Positions 56,828 to 64,000 of a stretch of DNA of 64,000 nt are shown in pieces. The notes under the pieces were generated by a model. The model worked only from the letters and a program-made list of their open reading frames with translations. It was not told the origin of the DNA and did not search any database. The translations under genes and the position numbers were made by a program. This stretch comes from Candidatus Puniceispirillum sp. (GTDB lineage: Bacteria; Pseudomonadota; Alphaproteobacteria; Caedimonadales; UBA1908): positions 1 to 64,000 of the forward strand of contig PNJU01000003.1 of NCBI GenBank assembly GCA_013822015.1, given 5' to 3'. The first letter of the stretch is position 1. The number at the start of each line of letters is the position of its first letter.

Positions 56828-57379
56828 ATGAAAAACTTACTTGCAACGTCCCTCTTATTGACATGCCTTTGTCTAGTTATACCCCCCCTGTTTGCCTCAG
56901 ACCCATCTTCGGAAGAGGACAGCTCTTCGCCCTCTCCTGGCAGCTCAAGCCCTGCTTTACCTGAAGAAACACCTCTTACACTAAGAGAACTCACGCCTGA
57001 CCAGCAAACTCTCATACATGCCCTCTGCTTGGAATTGCCAGATCACGAGGAGTCAGGTGCTTACCTGCCAAGGGCGGCTCTTCTAGATGACATTTCTTTC
57101 CTAACCGATGCGCTTGCAAGTTCTGAGCGCACCAATGAGGTCCTAAGAGACATATGTAAGGCTCTGAGAGGGAAATTTAGCGACACCACGTGTAAAAATG
57201 ATTTTCTCCATGTGCAAATCACCCAAATGCACAACATTAATTCATCTCAGCACCAGGAAATTGAACGACTGACAAAGGAGCGCAATCATCAAGAAACCTT
57301 GCTGCAAGAACTTACCCAAGAAAATGTCCTTTTGCGGGAAAAACTCAGTGGCTTCTCTCTTCAAGGGGAGCAAGACTAA
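56828..57379 (+). CDS. Small exported coiled-coil orphan
   Basis: 183 residues. MKNLLATSLLLTCLCLVIPP is a signal peptide. An acidic Ser/Pro linker (SSEEDSSSPSPGSSSP) leads to a helical domain, and the C-terminal 45 residues (HQEIERLTKERNHQETLLQE onward) form a likely coiled coil. AAGGAAGG lies just upstream of the ATG. No family is recognised. It is followed by a clear terminator. Confidence 0.7.
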   Translation: MKNLLATSLLLTCLCLVIPPLFASDPSSEEDSSSPSPGSSSPALPEETPLTLRELTPDQQTLIHALCLELPDHEESGAYLPRAALLDDISFLTDALASSERTNEVLRDICKALRGKFSDTTCKNDFLHVQITQMHNINSSQHQEIERLTKERNHQETLLQELTQENVLLREKLSGFSLQGEQD

Positions 57380-57403
57380 GCGCTCCCATACCAGTAACAA
57401 AAA

Positions 57404-57427
57404 GGTGCCTTCCCAGGCGCCTTTTTT
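57404..57427 (+). terminator. Intrinsic terminator
   Basis: GGTGCCT (57404-57410), loop TCCC, AGGCGCC (57415-57421) with one G-T pair, followed by TTTTTT (57422-57427). Confidence 0.88.
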
Positions 57428-57498
57428 GTTTCGGCAATGCGTGATGCCCTAACTAAACTAAATAAAATTTTAAATATTTTTTACAAAATTAGTTTAAT

Positions 57499-57527
57499 TT
57501 GACATTTTTTGACAATTAACATATACA
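57499..57527 (+). promoter_or_regulatory. Promoter of TPR-like gene 1
   Basis: TTGACA (57499-57504) and TATACA (57522-57527) with 17-bp spacing, in a very AT-rich region 37 nt before the ATG. The spacer sequence closely matches the region before the paralogous gene at 58671. Confidence 0.6.
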
Positions 57528-57563
57528 TCCTTTCTGTTTACTTGTAATTTACAAAGGTGATAT

Positions 57564-58463
57564 ATGCGTCTATATGTTTTTTCAGGTCTTTTGTGCACCC
57601 TTGCACTGAACACACCTCACGTGTTGGCAACATCCCATGGTGACTATGATGATGTTCTTAAACCCCACGCACACTCCATTTCCGCTCTGTTTGCCGATGA
57701 GGAGCTAGATGCATCGTTCGAGAGGGAAGAAAATGCCATTTATGGTATTTGTGCTGAGTTAAGTTTCTCCCTGTCACATGGTCACCTTGATCGTTCAAGA
57801 CCCCATAAGCGCGTGCGAATGCTGCGAGAAGGCCTTGAGGAAGTCCGCTCTTCTTCACGCTATAAGCGCGTCAGAACTGCGCACGAGGAGGCCCTTGAGC
57901 TAGGTCACGGGATTCCCGCACTTCCAGGGCAAAACCCTTCCCCGCTTTTAAGTGCCAAGGATTGCCGCATCACGACCCAGCGTCTCTTGGAAGAAAGCCG
58001 AAACCCCAAGATCCCTACAGAAAAGGCGGTACAGCTTTTGGAAACAGCCAAAGCACATGCCCTCCATGTTCTTATCCGCGCATTTCCTGACGCAACGGCA
58101 CAGGATCATGTGATCGCCGCCGACATCCTTCATGATGCGTGTGACTATGAATGGGCGAAAAAGTTCTATGAGCACGCCATTAGGCGTGATGCCAACATCC
58201 CACGCGCCACCTATCTTCGCCTCCTGGGCATGTATGAGGATGACGCTGATCTTGAAGACGCTGAGCGTGTGCTGGGAATGCTTGTGAATCACCCCACGCA
58301 CGCAAAGCCAAAAGACCAGACGCGCCTTGACGCAATCAGGCAAATGATCCGTGAGGACGAAAGCCTTCACGCTCATGCCTTACAAAACGGCCTTTATGGT
58401 GGGCAACCGGCCAATTTAGAAGATGACTTTTCCACAACGGAAGATGACCTTTCTGAGCTTTAA
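57564..58463 (+). CDS. Exported TPR-like orphan, paralogue 1
   Basis: 299 residues. MRLYVFSGLLCTLALNTPHV is a signal peptide. The N-terminal part is charged; from residue ~115 it shares the segment GIPALPGQNPSPLLSAKDCR with GVPTLPGMAPSPLLCAAACY of the gene at 58671, and both continue with helical pairs resembling tetratricopeptide (Sel1/TPR-like) repeats, e.g. YEWAKKFYEHAIRRDANIPR and YLRLLGMYEDDADLEDAERV. The tail is acidic. TPR-like repeats usually bind proteins. The two genes are tandem paralogues. Function unknown. Confidence 0.8.
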   Translation: MRLYVFSGLLCTLALNTPHVLATSHGDYDDVLKPHAHSISALFADEELDASFEREENAIYGICAELSFSLSHGHLDRSRPHKRVRMLREGLEEVRSSSRYKRVRTAHEEALELGHGIPALPGQNPSPLLSAKDCRITTQRLLEESRNPKIPTEKAVQLLETAKAHALHVLIRAFPDATAQDHVIAADILHDACDYEWAKKFYEHAIRRDANIPRATYLRLLGMYEDDADLEDAERVLGMLVNHPTHAKPKDQTRLDAIRQMIREDESLHAHALQNGLYGGQPANLEDDFSTTEDDLSEL

Positions 58464-58471
58464 CACATGTG

Positions 58472-58500
58472 CGCAGGGCCCAAACCCTGCGCGCTTTTTC
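58472..58500 (+). terminator. Intrinsic terminator of TPR-like gene 1
   Basis: GCGCAGGG (58472-58479), loop CCCAAA, CCCTGCGC (58486-58493), then GCTTTTT: a perfect 8-bp stem with a T-run. Confidence 0.88.
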
Positions 58501-58603
58501 AAAGCCTTAGGTACATTTTTTCACCCACACTCACGTTCTTTCTAGCGCTCCCGATTTAAAATAAAATTAAATCAGTTTTTCTGTAAAAAATATTTTTTAT
58601 AAA

Positions 58604-58633
58604 TTGATGACATTTTTTGGACATTAAGATAAT
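58604..58633 (+). promoter_or_regulatory. Promoter of TPR-like gene 2
   Basis: TTGATG (58604-58609) and GATAAT (58628-58633) with an 18-bp spacer, about 37 nt before the ATG. The segment TGACATTTTTTGGACATTAA resembles TGACATTTTTTGACAATTAA before the first paralogue, so the promoters were probably duplicated with the genes. Confidence 0.5.
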
Positions 58634-58670
58634 ACTCCTATGCTTTGTTTAACTGCATAGGATTATTTGC

Positions 58671-59462
58671 ATGTATACTTCTCGTCTTTTTGGGGCAGTC
58701 ATTTGTCTTTTTGTAAACGCCGCGTGTCACGCCTCCCCTTCCTCATTTGAAACCCAATCCTCGTGTGATCAAGCGCGTAGTACGCGTGTGGGGCAAGAGC
58801 ACAAAGTGCGTGTCAGGGCGTCCACGCCCACAATCAGCAAGCGTATAGTTGTCTGTGAGTCTGAAGCGCTGCGGGCACTTCGCACGGGCAAGCGCAGCGC
58901 CATTAGCAGCAAGGACGGCGTGCCTACCCTCCCTGGGATGGCGCCTTCACCCTTGCTGTGTGCGGCAGCGTGCTATGAGCAATGTGTGCGTTTTGTGTCC
59001 CAAAGCCAAAGTCCAAATGCTTGTGCCGCCCTTAAGAAACAGTTATGGGAAAGCGCAAAGCTCCACGCGGTAGGCGCCGTTGAGCGCGACACATGTGGCG
59101 GCGCCTCCTGCGCCCTTGAAAGGCTTGCGGGCTTCTTTTTTGAAGAGGGAGACCTTGAGAACGCAAAAATCTATTATGAGCGGTTCTTACACAAAGGAGG
59201 GTGCGCAACCCTTGACGTATACAGGCGCCTCATCACCTGCTACGAGACGGCTAACGACTTTGTCAAAGCCGCGGACATTGCACGCAAGCTAGTCCAGGAG
59301 TGCCCGGACGCGACAAAGGAAGATTTACAAAAAGTTACCTCCCTCGAAAAAGTCTCCCAAGAGTTCCAAACCCTTGCAGGCGTTCTTTCCAGCTCTCGGT
59401 ATTTGAGTGGGTTCGGCGACTTTGGCATGAGCCGTAACGCCTTTGACTCATTCTATTCCTAA
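58671..59462 (+). CDS. Exported TPR-like orphan, paralogue 2
   Basis: 263 residues. MYTSRLFGAVICLFVNAACH starts a signal peptide. It is a diverged duplicate of the 57564 product: GVPTLPGMAPSPLL aligns with GIPALPGQNPSPLL, and the helical-repeat pairs ENAKIYYERFLHKGGCATLD and YRRLITCYETANDFVKAADI align with those of the first copy. It is much richer in Cys (about ten more), so disulphides are likely after export. Between residues 20 and 75 it does not align with its paralogue. It converges on the ETF-QO gene, 6 nt between stops. Confidence 0.8.
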   Translation: MYTSRLFGAVICLFVNAACHASPSSFETQSSCDQARSTRVGQEHKVRVRASTPTISKRIVVCESEALRALRTGKRSAISSKDGVPTLPGMAPSPLLCAAACYEQCVRFVSQSQSPNACAALKKQLWESAKLHAVGAVERDTCGGASCALERLAGFFFEEGDLENAKIYYERFLHKGGCATLDVYRRLITCYETANDFVKAADIARKLVQECPDATKEDLQKVTSLEKVSQEFQTLAGVLSSSRYLSGFGDFGMSRNAFDSFYS

Positions 59463-59468
59463 TACCTT

Positions 59469-61094
59469 CTACATATTGGGATAGTTCGGTCCACCTCCCC
59501 CTTCGGGCGTTGTCCACACAATGTTCTGGAGGGGGTCTTTGATGTCACATGTCTTACAGTGCACGCAGTTGGGTGCGTTAATTTGAAGACGGGGCTCAGC
59601 GCCCTCCTCCCGCACAATCTCATAAACGCCCGCCGGGCAGTAGCGCTGTTCAGGTGCGTCGAAAAGAGCCAGATTATGGGCGATGGGCACGCGCGCATCC
59701 TTCAGGGTCAGGTGACAGGGTTGGTCTTCCTCGTGATTGGTGTTGGAGAGAAAGACGCTGGACAGGCGATCAAAGGACACAACACCGTCCGGCTTAGGAT
59801 AATCGATGGGCGTGCACGCGGACGCTAACTTCAGGGACTCGTTGTCCTTATGAAGGGACAGGGTCCAGGGGGCCTTCCCACGAAAGATATAGGCCTCAAG
59901 CGCTGCGTTCACAAGGCCTGGCAAAAGTCCCCACTTGAAGCCGGGACGAATATTGCGCACGGTGGACAGCTCTTCCCAAATCCAACTGTTACGCACTTCG
60001 GCGTCCAGGGCCCCCACGGGAACGCCTTCGCCTTTTGTCAGGTGCTGTGCAATGAGGTTTGCCGCAATCATACCGGATTTCATGGACGTATGAATGCCCT
60101 TGATCTTGGCCACGTTCAAAAAACCCGCATCGCACCCGACTAAGCTTCCCCCAGGGAAGGATAGCTGCGGGATCGCCTGAAGTCCCCCTTCGTTGAGCGC
60201 GCGCGCACCATAAGTCAGGCGTTTGCCCCCCTCAAGAAGAGGCCGCACACTGGGATGGGTTTTAAAGCGTTGAAATTCCTCAAAGGGGCTCATGTAGGGG
60301 TTTTTATAATCAAGGCCCACAACAAAACCAACAGCCACCTTCTTGTCATCCAGGTGATAAATAAAGGAGCCGCCATAAGTGTCCTGGGTAAGGGGCCACC
60401 CAATGGTGTGTTCAACCTTGCCGGGCGTATGAAGGGGAGAGGTCACCTCCCAAATCTCCTTTATGCCTAAACCAAAGGTTTGGGGCTGGCAGTCCCTGCG
60501 CAGCTCATAATGCTCAAACAGTTCCCGCGCTAAGGATCCACGGCACCCTTCGGCAAAGATGACGTGCTTGGCGTAAATGTTCATGGAAGGGGTAAAGCCT
60601 GGCTTTTCTTCGCCTTTTTTATCAAGGCCCATGGGGGCAGTGGCAACGCCAATGACGGCGCCGTGATCCCCGTACAGGGTCTTGGCGACCGCAAACCCCG
60701 GATAAATCTCCGCGCCCAAGGACTCGGCTTGTTCGCCAAGCCAGCGGCATAGGTTACCTAAGCTGATGATATAATTGCCCTCATTGTGCATCTGGGGAGG
60801 GGTTGGCATGGGAATGGCGAGCTTTTTGGTCAGCATCACAAAGTGATCTTCGCTCACCTCTCGGGTGAGAGGTGCGCCCTTTTCACGCCAGTCTGGGATG
60901 AGCTCGTCCAGGGCACGGGTCTCCAGCACTGCACCGGACAAAATATGGGCGCCCACCTCGGAACCCTTATCCAGCACACACACGCTTAAGTCCTGGGAAC
61001 GCTTGCGCAGCTCAATGGCTGCACTCAGGCCCGCTGGCCCTGCCCCCACAATGACCACGTCAAAACTTAAGCTATCTGCCTCTTCCATGTGCAT
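59469..61094 (-). CDS. Electron-transfer flavoprotein:ubiquinone oxidoreductase
   Basis: 541 residues, full length. ETF-QO passes electrons from electron-transferring flavoprotein to ubiquinone in the inner membrane, linking fatty-acid and amino-acid oxidation to respiration. The N-terminal FAD motif is VVIVGAGPAGLSAAIELRKR; the C-terminal 4Fe-4S cluster is held by RYCPAGVYEI and INAPNCVHCKTCDIKDP. The end QNIVWTTPEGGGGPNYPNM is the family's usual finish. etfAB are not in the window. Confidence 0.97.
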   Translation of the reverse strand: MHMEEADSLSFDVVIVGAGPAGLSAAIELRKRSQDLSVCVLDKGSEVGAHILSGAVLETRALDELIPDWREKGAPLTREVSEDHFVMLTKKLAIPMPTPPQMHNEGNYIISLGNLCRWLGEQAESLGAEIYPGFAVAKTLYGDHGAVIGVATAPMGLDKKGEEKPGFTPSMNIYAKHVIFAEGCRGSLARELFEHYELRRDCQPQTFGLGIKEIWEVTSPLHTPGKVEHTIGWPLTQDTYGGSFIYHLDDKKVAVGFVVGLDYKNPYMSPFEEFQRFKTHPSVRPLLEGGKRLTYGARALNEGGLQAIPQLSFPGGSLVGCDAGFLNVAKIKGIHTSMKSGMIAANLIAQHLTKGEGVPVGALDAEVRNSWIWEELSTVRNIRPGFKWGLLPGLVNAALEAYIFRGKAPWTLSLHKDNESLKLASACTPIDYPKPDGVVSFDRLSSVFLSNTNHEEDQPCHLTLKDARVPIAHNLALFDAPEQRYCPAGVYEIVREEGAEPRLQINAPNCVHCKTCDIKDPLQNIVWTTPEGGGGPNYPNM

Positions 61095-61149
61095 CCCCTT
61101 ATAATTACGCTTAAGAGCTAGGGTAAGACGTCACTAGCTCAAATGCAAC

Positions 61150-64000
<2,851 letters not shown>

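Overview
The window looks like chromosomal DNA of an alphaproteobacterium with roughly balanced base composition. The evidence is the core gene set: groESL behind a CIRCE element, dnaE, a zinc-ribbon/DUF3426 protein, a membrane-anchored CycM-type cytochrome c, ETF:ubiquinone oxidoreductase, recN-ligA, metK-trmB and yejABEF. About fifteen of some 54 protein genes encode predicted exported proteins that I cannot place in a family. Such an orphan secretome fits a host-associated lineage (Holosporales-like is my guess); this is inference, not shown. I saw no insertion sequence, prophage, rRNA or CRISPR array.

Layout. 1-3.3 kb: an exported orphan with a structured leader, then a soluble triple-PAS chemotaxis transducer. 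3.7-5.9 kb: CIRCE-groES-groEL-terminator. 5.9-7.9 kb: two exported orphans. 8-11.4 kb: dnaE. 11.4-13.7 kb: pentapeptide-repeat protein and two exported orphans. 13.7-21.3 kb, almost all minus strand: hemF, marR-DUF1398 pair, OsmC protein coupled to a CHASE/PAS histidine kinase, rlmE, ppx/gppA, alpha/beta hydrolase. 21.7-28.4 kb: exported orphan, polytopic membrane protein, zinc-ribbon protein, gmhA-hldE (ADP-heptose for LPS), MscS channel, tRNA-Pro(UGG). 28.5-35.4 kb, plus strand: priA, a globin-GAF-GGDEF-EAL c-di-GMP protein, cpoB, tilS. 35.3-43.1 kb, minus strand: yejA-yejB-yejE-yejF-uvrB, with uvrB and tilS overlapping tail to tail by 62 bp. 43.3-44.8 kb: a hipB-hipS-hipT three-gene toxin-antitoxin operon with 4-nt overlaps. 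44.9-47 kb: two exported orphans, one with transglutaminase-like features. 47-50.6 kb: cytochrome c, rmuC, nupC. 50.7-59.5 kb: secreted class-3 lipase, several exported orphans (including a TPR-like paralogue pair with similar promoters), trmB-metK. 59.5-64 kb, minus strand: ETF-QO, ligA, and recN running off the right edge.

The most system-like features are the HipBST-type operon, the sensory/c-di-GMP set (triple-PAS MCP, CHASE-PAS kinase, globin-coupled GGDEF-EAL) and the cluster of small secreted proteins at 55.5-59.5 kb.
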